Origin: Dactylonectria macrodidyma
Lineage: Eukaryota; Ascomycota; Sordariomycetes; Hypocreales; Nectriaceae
NCBI GenBank assembly: GCA_020744425.1
Contig: JAGMUV010000020.1
Span: forward strand, 744,001-808,000
Direction of reading: 5' to 3'
DNA length: 64,000 nucleotides
The notes under the pieces were generated by a model that was not told where the DNA came from, did not search any database, and saw only the letters and a program-made list of their open reading frames with translations. Numbering within the stretch: the first letter of the stretch is position 1; the number at the start of each line of letters is the position of its first letter. This document shows, piece after piece, positions 11,117-22,090 of the stretch. A program made the translations under genes and the position numbers.

Positions 11117-14094
11117 ATGTCTCATCAAAGTGGTCCTTGGCCACCGGCAATGCCTCTACGCACGCATGGGCAGGCCCAAAACTTGGCATACTACACGCAA
11201 AATGCTATCGGTGACTCCCAGATCGGGGCTCGCGCGAACCCGAATGCAGTGAATCCTTGTGATCCTGCTCCGTCAAGCACAAGAGAGAGCGAGGATGAGG
11301 CTGGTTAGGTTATCCCCATTCCTTCAGGGTTCCTTTAGTTGACGTTGCACAGAACCCAACAGGCTCCATCAAGAGTCGCGAATCCGTCACCGGCCGCCTA
11401 TGATGGTGGACTGGCGTCGTGAACTCTGCCGCTTCCTAGAAACGCCGAACGAGTCCACCGACGACGACATTCTTGAAAAGCTCGAGGAAACATCCAAGCT
11501 TTTGAGGGAAGCCGAACACTTGAAACTCTTGGCCTTTGCTCAACAGGGACCCCCGAAATTCCAGGTGATCAATCGAATTGAATGCCACAATTTCGACGAG
11601 CATGGAATCTACCTAGATATGCCTTGGGTTGTAGAGAGCGGACCGTATCAAGCCCATCTGCGCTGTAGCAGTTTGATCCCAAATTTGGACCTTCACCTGG
11701 AAAGGAACAAAGACGTTACGTGCATTGTCTATCGCAACTTTGCTTGCTGCGGCACGTCATCCTCAAGAGCTAGTCGCTCACAGACATACGGAGTTGATCC
11801 GTCATCTCTACTCGTTGAGGAGTACGTCTGTATTGTTTCAGATGAGCTGAAAACAGCCTTGACTCAGCTGGCTGAGGTGGCACTCCAGGGAATTCCGCAC
11901 CCGGACTTCATGGGAGATGAATCTCAACGCATCCCCTATCCGTATCTATGGTGGTTTCATCGTCGCCCAAACATCGAGCTTTCGAAATCGCAGCTCGATC
12001 CGACTATCCAGCAGCACGTTGAAGTTTTCCAAGGTTACGTGGAAGATTGCCTTGGTGATACATGGGCTGCGGTAGATGCCTTACTTGCCAATGGCAAAAT
12101 CACAGCGCAGTATATGGATTATCTATTCGCAAGCAAGACGATATCTTAACCTTTATATCCAACGCTAATCATTCACAGGTTCCGAACGAAATAGTCCTCT
12201 CGCGTTCGAACAGCAGCTCGGTTGCTCAGTTAGAAGCATTCACTCCTACAGACTGGCTAGAAGGACTTAATACGGACTCGCAGCCTGCACCAAGTACTCA
12301 GCTCTACCCCTCTATCAGCGTCAATCACTGGGTCTTTGATGGCAATTTCCAGCAAGAATCGACCATCTTGATGATTGGTCAACCTCCCTCAATGACGGAA
12401 GAGTTTCCGATCGATCAACTACTGGTTTATCCAATGAAATATGCGACTCATGAAGTTGCTGCGGCCCTGCGAGAACGTGGCAAAATGTTCTGGAAATGCC
12501 GGCATCGGAACTTCATCTATTTTTCGGGTGCTGTTAAGGATAGCATCTACAATGCAGTAGGCTCCGACGGTGGACTCCTGGTCTCAAGGCTATGGCTAAC
12601 AGAGACAGCACGCTGGCTCACGGTTCATAATCGATACCGCGACGCATAGATTATTGCACCCACCTGCTCAAGGTCTAGTACCCCCCAGTCGGTATCGGGA
12701 TGACATCGGACCCCAGTTGATGGCTCAGGACGATCCACCGTCGGAACTGAACGACACGTTCTACATGTGCCTACCTACGACTATGTATGGGTTTCACATG
12801 TTGAAGAAAACATGGCGTAAGTCAGCCTGAACATGCGAAGGTACACGCAGCGCATGCTAATCATATGCTTAGTCACTCTGAGTGTTGGGTATTTTCAAGA
12901 TGTCATCTGGAACAAAGAAGCATTTGACCTTTTGGTCATCGACGATATCACTAAGGAGCTGGTTGAAGCCGTAGTCACGAACCACGTGCACGCAGAGAAA
13001 AACGCGGATGTTATTCATGGAAAGGGCAACGGGCTCTTAATTCTCCTCCATGGGCAAGTGGTTTACTAGCTATGTGGTCTCCGCGAGTGCTGACAGGAGT
13101 GTAGAGGTCCAGGAACCGGCAAGACACTCACAGCTGAGAGGTCTGCATTTTCGTTTCTTCATATTAAACTCAATCTAACTTGATCTTAGTGTTGCCGAAA
13201 TTGCAAAGAAGCCTCTATATAGAGTCACGTGCGGTGACATTGGCACAAAGGCTGAGGCAGTAGAAGAGGTACCGGCGCGCTATTTATAGCCCGTCACATC
13301 AAATGATGAAACTCTGCTAACTTGTGTAGTACCTCCAGGTGGTGTTTCTTCTGGGAAAGAAATGGGGCTGCAGTACGTTGTAACTCTAGCTCTTTCTTGT
13401 GCGGCATTGACACAAATCCAGTCGTGCTGCTCGATGAAGCAGACGTGTTTTTGGAGCAGCGTTCGCTTCACAGTCTCGATCGAAACGCCTTGGTCTCGGG
13501 TACTCTCTATATACTTGTAAATCCTATTCCTGGCTAATTCTGTATAGTCTTTCTTCGAGCATTGGAATATTATGATGGTATGTTTAATTCGTGGTTCTCA
13601 AATCCCGTTTCATGTTACTAACAGGTTACAAAGGTATTTTGATCTTGACAAGTAATAGAGTCGGTACCTTTGACGAAGCTTTCATGTCACGCATCCAACT
13701 CAACCTGCGTTACAAGAACTTGGTACAGGACCAACGACGTCAAATCTGGGAGAATTTCATCAACCGCCTCGAAAAGCCTGAACCTGAGCAAAACGCAGAG
13801 ACTGACACCGGGTGTCTCGTCGCTGACGGCCCACAGCCGAACACCAACTTGGGCGTGGACACCCAGAGCATGCGAGACCAGCTCGACAAGCTGGCGGAGC
13901 CACCCCTGAATGGCCGTGAGATCCGTAACTTGATCTCAACGGCCAGACAATTGGCTATGTTTCGCAAGAAGAAAATGGGGTATGAGCATTTAAAAGCGGT
14001 GATGATGGAAGGAGACAAGTTCAACGCGTATCTCAAGGATCTAAGGAAAGGGTTTTCGGCAGATGAGATCAAGAATCATCGGGGGGACAGGTAA
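11117..14094 (+). CDS. AAA+ ATPase of the fungal DUF7025-type family, 11 exons
   Basis: ATG at 11117 in context ACCGCCATG. Introns: 11304-11352, 12129-12178 (GC-AG), 12557-12608, 12817-12872, 13054-13104 (GC-AG, GCAAGT donor), 13141-13189, 13269-13329, 13373-13421, 13500-13547, 13578-13633. Exons sum to 2,457 nt, 818 aa, with every phase agreeing. The N-terminal half (VVESGPYQAHLR, TALTQLAEVALQGIPHPDF, YPYLWWFHRR, NDTFYMCLPTTMYGF) is the conserved region preceding AAA modules in many ascomycete ATPases. The AAA+ module has Walker A HGGPGTGKT (~577-584), Walker B IVLLDEADVFLEQR (~630-637) and sensor-1 ILILTSNRVGTFDEAF, followed by a helical lid ending with SADEIKNHRGDR. It should bind and hydrolyse ATP; the substrate is unknown. 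The N-terminal exon (11117-11303) is the least certain; a start at 11400 is the alternative. Confidence 0.82.
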
Positions 14095-14499
14095 TTTCTA
14101 ACTTTGTTCGTGGTGTGCTCTCTTTAGTCAGTCAAAACTTTACTTAGCTTGGGGATGCCGCAGTTTCTATTATATGCTCCTTTCCAAGATGCTTCCTCGT
14201 TGGCCAATTTCTACTCTCGCTGAGGCTAAGTTCTCATGGGGTACAGCCGCTGAACCTCAAGGTACGTCATTCCGTCAGCACATTGAACTCACTGAGCTGT
14301 TAGTTCCGGCCCCTCTGGGCTCCTTCTGAGCCATCGAAAAGTATCGTCATGTTATCGAGCACTGCACATCCAACTATCCCAATATCGCACGAGTGGTCTG
14401 ACTCTGTTGAGATCTCATCACTCCTTATATACAAGCGCACACCTGAGGCTAATGTCGTCGGATGTTTATGTTCTGTTGTCCTCATCATCTATATAAGCT
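14095..14499. other. intergenic, transition into AT-rich repeat block
   Basis: 3' flank of the AAA+ gene. Base composition turns strongly AT-rich from about 14490. No gene seen. Confidence 0.45.
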
Positions 14500-14599
14500 A
14501 TAATTATATTAGTCCGTGAAAGTAAAATTAATAAGATATGAGTGAGTATTTTATAACTATTTAATATATATTTTATATAACATTTCTAAATATTTACAG

Positions 14600-14750
14600 T
14601 GTAAGAGTTAGCGGCGAGGGCTCGGCGAGCCTTTGGCTGGGGCTAGCTTTATAACTATATGTGCGGCACGACTGAGTAACGCTAGCTACTCGGAATCGCT
14701 TGATCTTTTGCGTCGACGGGCAACGGGTCTTTGTGCGGCTTGGGCATGCT
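14600..14750 (+). repeat. left copy of an inverted ~150-180 bp repeat (TGTAAGAGTTAGC...)
   Basis: Begins TGTAAGAGTTAGCGGCGAGG and continues to GGGCATGCTG. The reverse complement of 19117-19292 matches it closely, including shared blocks GGCTCGGCGAGCCTTTGGCT and CTACTCGGAATCGCTTGATC. The right copy holds a few short extra segments. Probably two insertions of one family in opposite orientation rather than TIRs of a single 4.7 kb element. Confidence 0.7.
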
Positions 14751-15041
14751 GTCATGACTCATGTCACACCCGACGCCCGGCCAGGCGGTTAGGGACGGCA
14801 GAACCGGCAATACAGACCAATCACTGGTAGAGCACCACGGCTCACTGCATACACTAAACTATCTATAAGTAAGCCGTCCCGGGATCACTTAGAATCACCG
14901 AGGCCTGTCTGTAAGCCCTGGCGACCCCTTTAATATATAGTCTCTGAGAACTACACATCTAGAGTAAGCAGCTCCTCAGCTATCAACTACAACTTGGTTA
15001 CTTTAATCTACTCTGACTGTTATATATCATTATATATTAAC

Positions 15042-17119
15042 TAACGTATATAATAAGCTTGTATAATAAATAAGCTTGCGTAATAAAAATGCTAACTTAT
15101 AAAATAAAAATCATAATAAAAACATAACAAACTATTTTATTAATTAAAACTAATCACTATCCTTATCTCTAGAGGTCTTAATTACAGCCTGATAGGTCCT
15201 TATATTATAACCAGCCTTTCTATAAGTTTTATAGCGCCTTTCCCTTAGCATCGCTAACCTCCCTCGACCACCACTTCTTAACGATTTAGCTACTATTTAT
15301 ACATTAATATCTCTCTAATCTATCTTACCCCTTTCCTTATCTATAGTTATCTTCCCTCCTTAATGTAAGCAGGTTCTTTTTACTCTATACTACTTACTAA
15401 GGGTCTTATTTGCTTATTAAAAGATCTGGTTCTTAGACTTTAATAATATTATTTAATACATTATTACCTTTATTCCTTTAGAAAATGACTTAAGCGCTTT
15501 AAGGATAGATACTAAAGAGTTACTCTAATGCTTTCTTACTTATCTTTTAAAGTATTCAGACTATAAACTAGCCTTAAGTACTATCTTTAGAGTCTTTAAG
15601 ACCTAAGGGTTAGGAAGGCTAACTGTCGGAAAGCTAGCGTGGCACTTAGATGACTTGATTGTGTGTGTATTGTCTGTGTGTATCTGGGAGGTCTCCCGGC
15701 CGTGACTGCGTATGTGTTCTAATTACCACTAAAAGTGGGGGCCTGAGGTATCTGCACCAATAGGCAGCCTCAACCCTGGAGGTCACCACGTGACCGCCCG
15801 ATCAGGTGCTTTGTATATGATCCAATCTAACACTAACCTCCTCTATAGCTAGTATTAGAATCTGTAGTTATATATTAAGCTTTAATATAACATTTTCTAA
15901 GTCTAAAAGAGTAAGTCTAGTCTTTTAAAAACCCTCTTTAATATTACTTACTATTATAATAGCTTAGTAAGTAGTATAAAAAGCTAAGAAGAACTTAGTC
16001 TTTAAAATATAGGTTATAGAGCATTTAATTAATTATTTAATTTCTTAACTATAGGCTTTTTTAAGTAGCTTAAAGCACTTAATATTAAGAAACTAAAGTA
16101 AATAAAATAAATAAAGTAATATATAAAATGTAATAATATTATTCTATTTATAATATCTTTTAAAGTTAATAGAATAGTGATTTTTATACTTATTAAGGAT
16201 TAGAAGATAATAGTGATTAGTTAATTGATTCTTTATATACTAATTAAAGTACTTAAGCTACTAAAGACCTATTTTATTATTAGTTTAGCTATTTAAAGTT
16301 ATTATAATAGCTTAATTACTTAAAAGGTTACTTTCTTAATACTAACTAATAAAGTAATATTAGCTTATAATTATAATAAATAGCTAAATTACTTAGCCTT
16401 CTATATTAATTGCTTAAATAACTATAACCTATTCCTAGTTTTTAAACTAAACTGATTTTAAATTTCTATACTTATTTATACTTATAATAACTATTCTACT
16501 TATAATTATACTTATTATAAAGCTAGTCTTATTAAAGTTATAAATATTAGTTAAGTTAATACTATATTTTATAATTATATTCTCTATAAGCTTAAACTAA
16601 TTATAAATAATAATTAGATCTTTATATTTAGCTCTTTAATAATTATATTTATAAAAAAAATATATCTTAAGTTTATAGTATTACTTAATGAAGTTAGAAG
16701 CCTAGCGCTTACTAACAGGTAATGCATTATAGTTAGTAAGCAGTTAGTTAGCCATTTCTTTAATATTATATAATCGTAAGGGAAATCCTCGCGAATTCAG
16801 GTTAAAGATAAACTGAATAATGATCTGCTCTTCTAGATCGGACAGCTTACGCGATTTAGGGATCTAATCGCATCTAGATTGAATGCTCTTCTACTAGCGC
16901 TATAGCAGCATACGGCCAACTTTATAGATCTCTGCAGCGCGTCGGAGCTTTAATTTCAGGTCATTTTAAAGGGCCTGAAGCGTAAGAAGGATTCTACTAT
17001 TAACATTAGGGTTAGATATATTTCGTGGTTAAGAATTAATTGATTAAATGGAGAAGATATAAGTAGAGGGATTTTTATTACGCAAGCTTATTTATCACGC
17101 AAGCTTATCATGTACGTTA
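15042..17119. mobile_element. remnant of a TA-flanked TIR transposon, Tc1/mariner-like
   Basis: Near-perfect 48-bp inverted repeats at 15042-15089 and 17072-17119. Reading inward, both begin with TA then ACGTA, and each has two copies of an AAGCTTG motif. The differences between arms are C/T and G/A, with the left arm the more mutated. A TA at each outer boundary and a total length of ~2.1 kb fit a Tc1/mariner-type element (Fot1/pogo class), with TA as target duplication. The interior is RIP-degraded and no transposase reads through. A solo LTR lies inside it, so this element is the older insertion. Superfamily assignment is inference from ends and length. Confidence 0.6.
15624..15832. repeat. 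solo LTR with 5-bp target-site duplication
   Basis: A 209-bp segment starts TGTCGGAAAGC and ends CCAATCTAACA, the TG...CA form of retrotransposon LTRs. It is flanked exactly by CTAAC at 15619-15623 and 15833-15837. It is GC-richer than its surroundings and looks little mutated, so it inserted after, or escaped, the RIP that hit the host element. Related, more mutated sequence is found at ~18950-19346. Strand cannot be fixed. Confidence 0.8.
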
Positions 17120-18279
17120 TTACTTAATATAATACTTTAACTACTACTTAGTAAGTTTAACCTGTTTATTCTGTTAATATAAACTCTCCGGTTTATCTTT
17201 TAAAAATCTGCTCTTAATTTACTTTATATTCCATACAGGCTAGCTTGAGTATATAGCTATTATATATACTGTTTTAACTTTTATATAAAGGAATTACGCT
17301 GTTGAAACCGCTGTTCGGACTTTTGTTTCTGCGCTGCCGCGTTCCTCATTGCCGCGTTTCTGTACAGTCACGTGTTTGCATTGCTTGAGTTGTCATGAAA
17401 CGAAGGATTCGATTGATTGGTCGACCTAGTTACAGATAGACTCTTATCCCTCCTCCCTTACATCAGTAGAACCTCCCTCCGCCATATCCTTCCATCGTTC
17501 GTAAGACCCCTGCTCTGCTCGTGTTCCCAACTGGCCAAGCGCACCAGCAGCTTCGCAGTTGATCAGCAGGAACCCCTCAGCTTCCGGCACGGTCATTACG
17601 TGTTCAAATCATAGGTCATGTATTGAAAGAGCATAGCGGCTGCCGAAACCCGAGTTGCTGGGAGCGTGGAGTGTGTTGCGCTGGACGTTCATTGTGGTGT
17701 TCGTTGTGGTTGGTCTCTGATGAGTTGAATTGCGATCTGGAATTGTAAAGAGTTGAATTGCGACTTGGAATTGCGACGAGCTTGGAATGCGACGAATGCA
17801 GAGCCCTCACGGGGCTTTTATCGCATGACGATTTTGCCTTCCGACATCTAGCTTTTCTGTCTAGCTTTTCTGTCTAGCTTTTCCAGCTGCTTGACGCATC
17901 TCAAAGGGTTGAATAGGACAGCAAGGCTTGCACCCTGATGCAGTAGAAACTCTAGTCATTCTGAGTTGCTGTTGCCTTGTGCTTGGGTTTTGGGCCCTCA
18001 CACTGTTATTCACCATTGGTTGTATTTTTTTTTTTTTGACTGTTTAACCTCTGGCCCCTCTCTGAGTGTGCGCTAAGGGCCATAACCTCAATATAGAGGA
18101 ATTAATACTTTTAAATAAATTTAAATTTATTAATTTTTAAAAAATTAACAAAGTTTTTAAAGTTTTATCTATTAGCTCTTATTATTTATATTTTAAATTA
18201 AATAATTTAATATTATAAATTTAAAAGATATATAACTAGCCTGCATATATAAATCCTAGCCTAGTGAAAAGACCTCGGC
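17120..18279. other. gene-free stretch with a GC-balanced island and short tandem repeats
   Basis: 17300-18050 has near-normal base composition, in contrast to its flanks. It contains a threefold repeat of TCTAGCTTTTCTG at ~17848-17885, and GAATTGCGA-type repeats at ~17724-17795. It could be a non-RIPped piece of host sequence or another element, such as an LTR starting TGTTGAAACC near 17303. No coding function recognised. Confidence 0.45.
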
Positions 18280-18949
18280 AGATGAGGAAGAAACCACACC
18301 TAAATAGGTAGTAATCCCTCCCCGGCTAAGGTGGACTAATCGTGTAACGGTTGTGCTAGACCACTGTACCAGGGGGCAAAAGATTGGTCAATAATCGCTG
18401 TGGTGGCGATCATCCGGGCACATTACTGCACTATAGGGCCCCTATCGCTATTCGGTGAACCAAGCCGTAACAAATCGTGACCGATGCTGTCTTGCCGCCT
18501 CCAGCAGAGGACAGCTGCGGCTGCTTATAGCACTACCGCAGATAAAGCTAATAGGCCGGTCTCTTTAGAATAGCTAGAAAAGTGTTTAATTAGATACTCT
18601 ATTAAATTGGGTCGCCGCTGCGGATTGTGGCAAGGCTCAAAAGATAGAGGTTGCAGCGGCAGATCCGGGCTTGGGCAGAAGATTAAGGACACTGTCAGTC
18701 GGGCTTACAGGAAAAGGGCGTTTTTAGCCGAATTGGACGAGAATAGATAAAAGGCAGGAAATCTGCGATAAATTGATGGTTATACAGTCTAGGAATCAAA
18801 GGTCCGGCCGCATCCGGCTGCTGAGAGGTCTCGTCCCTCTACAGCTGTTGAAGCTGATTGTCCTGTTTAGAAGAAATCCTTAAAAATTCCCTAAGATCTA
18901 GGGAGTTAAATCCCTAGCCCCCATAACCCGGTCCAGCCCCCTTCGCATC
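18280..18949. mobile_element. degraded retroelement-like core
   Basis: Moderately GC-rich, stop-containing sequence between AT-rich flanks. One + strand frame at ~18600-18750 reads a basic Gly-rich stretch with many charged residues, reminiscent of a gag or reverse-transcriptase remnant but too short to classify. Its position just left of an LTR-like sequence suggests the internal end of a retroelement. Low confidence. Confidence 0.3.
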
Positions 18950-19346
18950 ACTAGCAATACGCATATATTTAAAATAATATAAGTTATAAGATTCTCAATG
19001 ATTGAAAATAAAAATAAGGGCGTAAGGTATCTATATTAATAGCTAGCTATAACTACCTTTCTATTTAAGCAGTACGTAGCAAAGGCTCAGTGACCCGTTA
19101 GCAGCTGTAAGGGTTGGGGCAGCATGCCCAAGCCGCACAAAGACCAGCTGCCAGCAGCCGTTGCCGGCTGCGGCGAAAGATCAAGCGATTCCGAGTAGCT
19201 AGCGTGACTCAATCGTGCTGCAAATCTAGTTATAAGGCTAGTCCCAGCCAAAGGCTCGCCGAGCCTCCGCTGCTAACTCTTACAGCCGCACCCCAGCTAT
19301 CACCACCTGACCACCCGATCTGATGCTCTGTACAGAGTACATAATC
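18950..19346. repeat. RIP-mutated LTR copy interrupted by a second repeat
   Basis: Sequence at ~18990-19060 matches the middle of the 15624-15832 LTR with C-to-T changes (AAGGTATCT...TTAATAG...AGCTATAAC against GAGGTATCTGCACCAATAGG). Sequence at ~19299-19346 matches its end, from CACCACCTGACC to TCCAATTTAACA. The two halves are separated by the 19108-19292 repeat, so that repeat appears to have inserted into this LTR. The end falls 17 bp from the stop codon of the neighbouring minus-strand gene. Confidence 0.5.
19108..19292 (-). repeat. right copy of the inverted repeat, ends TGTAAG...CTTACA
   Basis: A 185-bp unit bounded by TGTAAGGG and CTCTTACA, inverted relative to 14600-14750. Flanking pentamers GCAGC and GCCGC could be an eroded target duplication. 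The TG...CA ends fit a small solo LTR or MITE; no coding capacity. Confidence 0.6.
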
Positions 19347-19362
19347 CAATTTAACATAACTT

Positions 19363-20505
19363 TTAGCGTAGCTCTGCAGCTCTCTTATTTAGAGCTTCCT
19401 CTCGCGTTGCTCTGGGACCTGGCCCGCTGGCACGCGTTTCCCCCCACTTCGCAAGCAAGGGAGGTTTTGGCCCCTCAGACGTCTCTTCTCGTTCAAAGGT
19501 TGGGCGAGCTCTCCATTGGATCTTTTGGCCAAACTTGGCAAAGCTTTCTGCACTTTCCGCATTATCCCCAGCCGTATGATCTTTTGAGATTGTTGCATGT
19601 ATTGAATGGTTGTTCCCTATTGGCTCTGGAATATTACTCTTCCTTTCACTGGCTGTGGAGTGACTGTAATGGAAATTGTTCCATTTCTGTTCAACCAGGG
19701 CGTGCTGAGCTTGCTGGGGGGTCTGTTGATTTGTCATTTGACTTGGGAGGGATGCGGTTAGCTGAAGCTCTGGTTGCGTAGGGACCAAGTTCTGAGGAAT
19801 CATTCGCAAGAGCTCGGCCAGAGGATACTGTGCCTAGAAGCACCGAAATTAGCTAAGGGTTATGAGGGGGTCTTGCACTGGAGCTAAGCTCACTGGACCG
19901 CGTCCATCAGATTGCCTGAACTGAGGCACCTGCTGAGGGCTGAGCTGATTTAACAGCCCGCCCCTGCCCATTTGCATGCCGTCTACATTCTGCATGTTGG
20001 CTTGGAAGGCGTGTGGTGGCGACACCGTTCGCCCCGTGTGTCGCTGCTGGGGTAGTTGTGGATATGGCCGCCCAGACGGTGAGCCCATCTGTGGTTCGTT
20101 GATAACTGTGAAATAGTTAGTACGCGACATTACCTATGGAACAAGGCCTGTAGGCGCGATGGGGAACGTACATTGCCGCTGCGATAGCTGTTCCTGAAAC
20201 AGGTTTCGCCGAGCGGGATTTGGGTGCTGTAGACCACGAGCATTGGGGTTCCCGCCTGGCGGTATGTCGCGTAGGGTAGGAAAGCTTTCTATTGTGTCTG
20301 GAATGGAGGCTCCTCCTATAAAGCCGCTGACCAGCTCGCCGAGTGAATGCCGCATTTTGTCAACAGAAACGCCCTGTTTACTCGGGATGGGTATGTGAGG
20401 CAGGCCAAGGGCCATGGGATGATCAGCAACGCCTGGCCTGCTATTGTAGCCTCTACGTCGAGGCTTATCAACGTCACCTCCGACAAATTGCATTATTATG
20501 TCCAC
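19363..20505 (-). CDS. Q/P-rich protein of unknown function, three exons
   Basis: Exons 20505-20172, 20105-19879 and 19833-19363; introns 20171-20106 (GTACGT...TACTAAC...CAG, close to ideal) and 19878-19834 (GTGCAA...TAG, 45 nt). Phases agree and give 343 aa. The protein is low-complexity, rich in Gln, Pro, Ser and Asn (SPQQVPQF, QQTPQQAQH), with no signal peptide, membrane segment or recognised domain; the last third is charged. Such composition is common in transcription co-regulators and scaffold proteins, but no function can be assigned. The stop codon lies 17 bp from the repeat block, so the original C-terminus may have been replaced when the element inserted. The ATG at 20505 is the first in frame; an upstream exon cannot be excluded. 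Confidence 0.5.
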
Positions 20506-22090
20506 AGTGGGTGTGCAAATACGTCACACTTGTTGGATGCCAATAATCGTGCTTGAAGGTTATTGCAGAATCATTTGCTGGAGAGTAGCGATCGCGTGGG
20601 GATGGAATGTCGATGCGGATAGTTTTCGTCGCGAATAAAGATACCCGTCGATCGTGGTTGGGGCAATGCACCGGCGTCTCCTGTTGTCACAGACGCGGCG
20701 AGGTGGATCAAGCCTGATAGATGCCTGATGTAAGGGGTAGTCGGTCGGTCTAGGCTTGGAGCGATCGGGGACGACAGTAGAGGTGGAGAAATCGGGTTGT
20801 TCTATCGTAAGAACCGACGGCTATGCGGAAAGCTGGCGGTGAGGCATGGGCGATGATGGTTGAAGAATGGTGGGAGGCGAAGGGTGGGAACTTGGATGCT
20901 CAAACAAGGCGAACGAGAAGATGAGGGGATCGGTGGCTGTGTCACGGGGTCCAAAGCTCCGAGAAAGCCAGCCAGAAAGTGCGGCTGAAAGCCATTCTAC
21001 ACAGCCACGCAGCCTGTTCTGAGCCTGACTGTCGGCTGATTATCCAGTTACATGATTTGTGAAGAAGAATATGATTTTTTTTTGACTCCGTGATAGCAGC
21101 AACTCGCCCTCGATGGAGCGGACAGCCAGATACTAAATTACTTAACTTGCTCACATAGGCCAGCATTCCAATTTCTGCCCGTCCAAATGCCGCTACTATT
21201 CGTGGGATCCGAACTTCAGAGCCTTCTTTTAAGGGTGATCGCATTCATGGTCGCAATACGAGGAATACCATAGTCATTTGTTGGCCGTCAGAAAGTCTTA
21301 TTCTCTTGGCCGGTATTTGGTGGCTTGTTTGAGTGACTTTCCCACTTATGCCGACCTGACAGCTACATACGCGACCAGAAAAAAGCAGGTCTGCATTTTG
21401 CTCACCAACTATTAAGTGTCGGAACCTGCAAGCCTGGCCTGGATACAAATCGTGACGTACAGTATCTAGGTATATCAAGTATATTTCACTGATGAATTGG
21501 GTATCATGCGTGTGCTTAATTATGTTGCAACTCGTGACAAATGCAGCGTTATTCGTGCTAGATGCAATACTCTTGACCGTCAAGCAATGCCTTCGGCGGA
21601 AGGGCATCTCCTACACACTGACTACACACAACCCTCTATGAACATCATCCCGCACTCCAAAAGCCATCTTTTAGGCCCTACGCAGATCAATGTTTTTTTT
21701 TTCAGGTTGCAGGCGCACCTGTGACTTGACCCAACTAGCCAGGAGGGGTTGACAAGAGCAGCCTCTCAAGCGCGGCCACGTCAAAGGCCACCATCAGAGC
21801 CTGCAGACATTTTCACCCAAGCCCCTACCCCGTCTTCTTAACCCCCGATTCATCTCTACTTTTGGATGGATCAAACTATCATACATGCATTGATCTGTAA
21901 CTGCTTCTGGGGAAATATAATAAATTTTGGCATTCAAAAGAAGAATTCCGCTTGATGCGGTTCCATAGCATGTAGCTTCCCAACAGGCCACACCCATCAA
22001 TGCTGTTACCGATCACAACAGGGGCTTATTTTCACCGCGATACAGGATGAAACAAACCACGGCTTACTGAGCGCTGCTCAAATGGTGTAG
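20506..22090. other. intergenic, no gene recognised
   Basis: Short ORFs at 20942-21244 and 21245-21607 (minus) and 21497-21724 (plus) have no recognisable features. T-tracts occur at ~21074 and ~21691. Nothing else seen. Confidence 0.4.

Larger units (their letters stand above)
14500..19346. mobile_element. RIP-degraded nest of transposable elements (AT-rich block)
   Basis: About 4.8 kb of mostly AT-rich, stop-dense sequence with no intact ORF. Against this background sit GC-richer islands: inverted repeat copies (14600-14750, 19108-19292), a solo LTR (15624-15832), a non-RIPped patch (17300-18050) and a degraded element core (18280-18900). Its components are described separately. The right edge abuts the 3' end of the Q/P-rich gene at 19363. 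RIP is inferred from TA-rich composition and from C-to-T/G-to-A differences between paired repeats. Confidence 0.75.

Noticed and set aside
17560..17620. tRNA B-box-like GTTCAAATC, possible tRNA or SINE
   Set aside because: No A-box, no cloverleaf and no T-stem complement.
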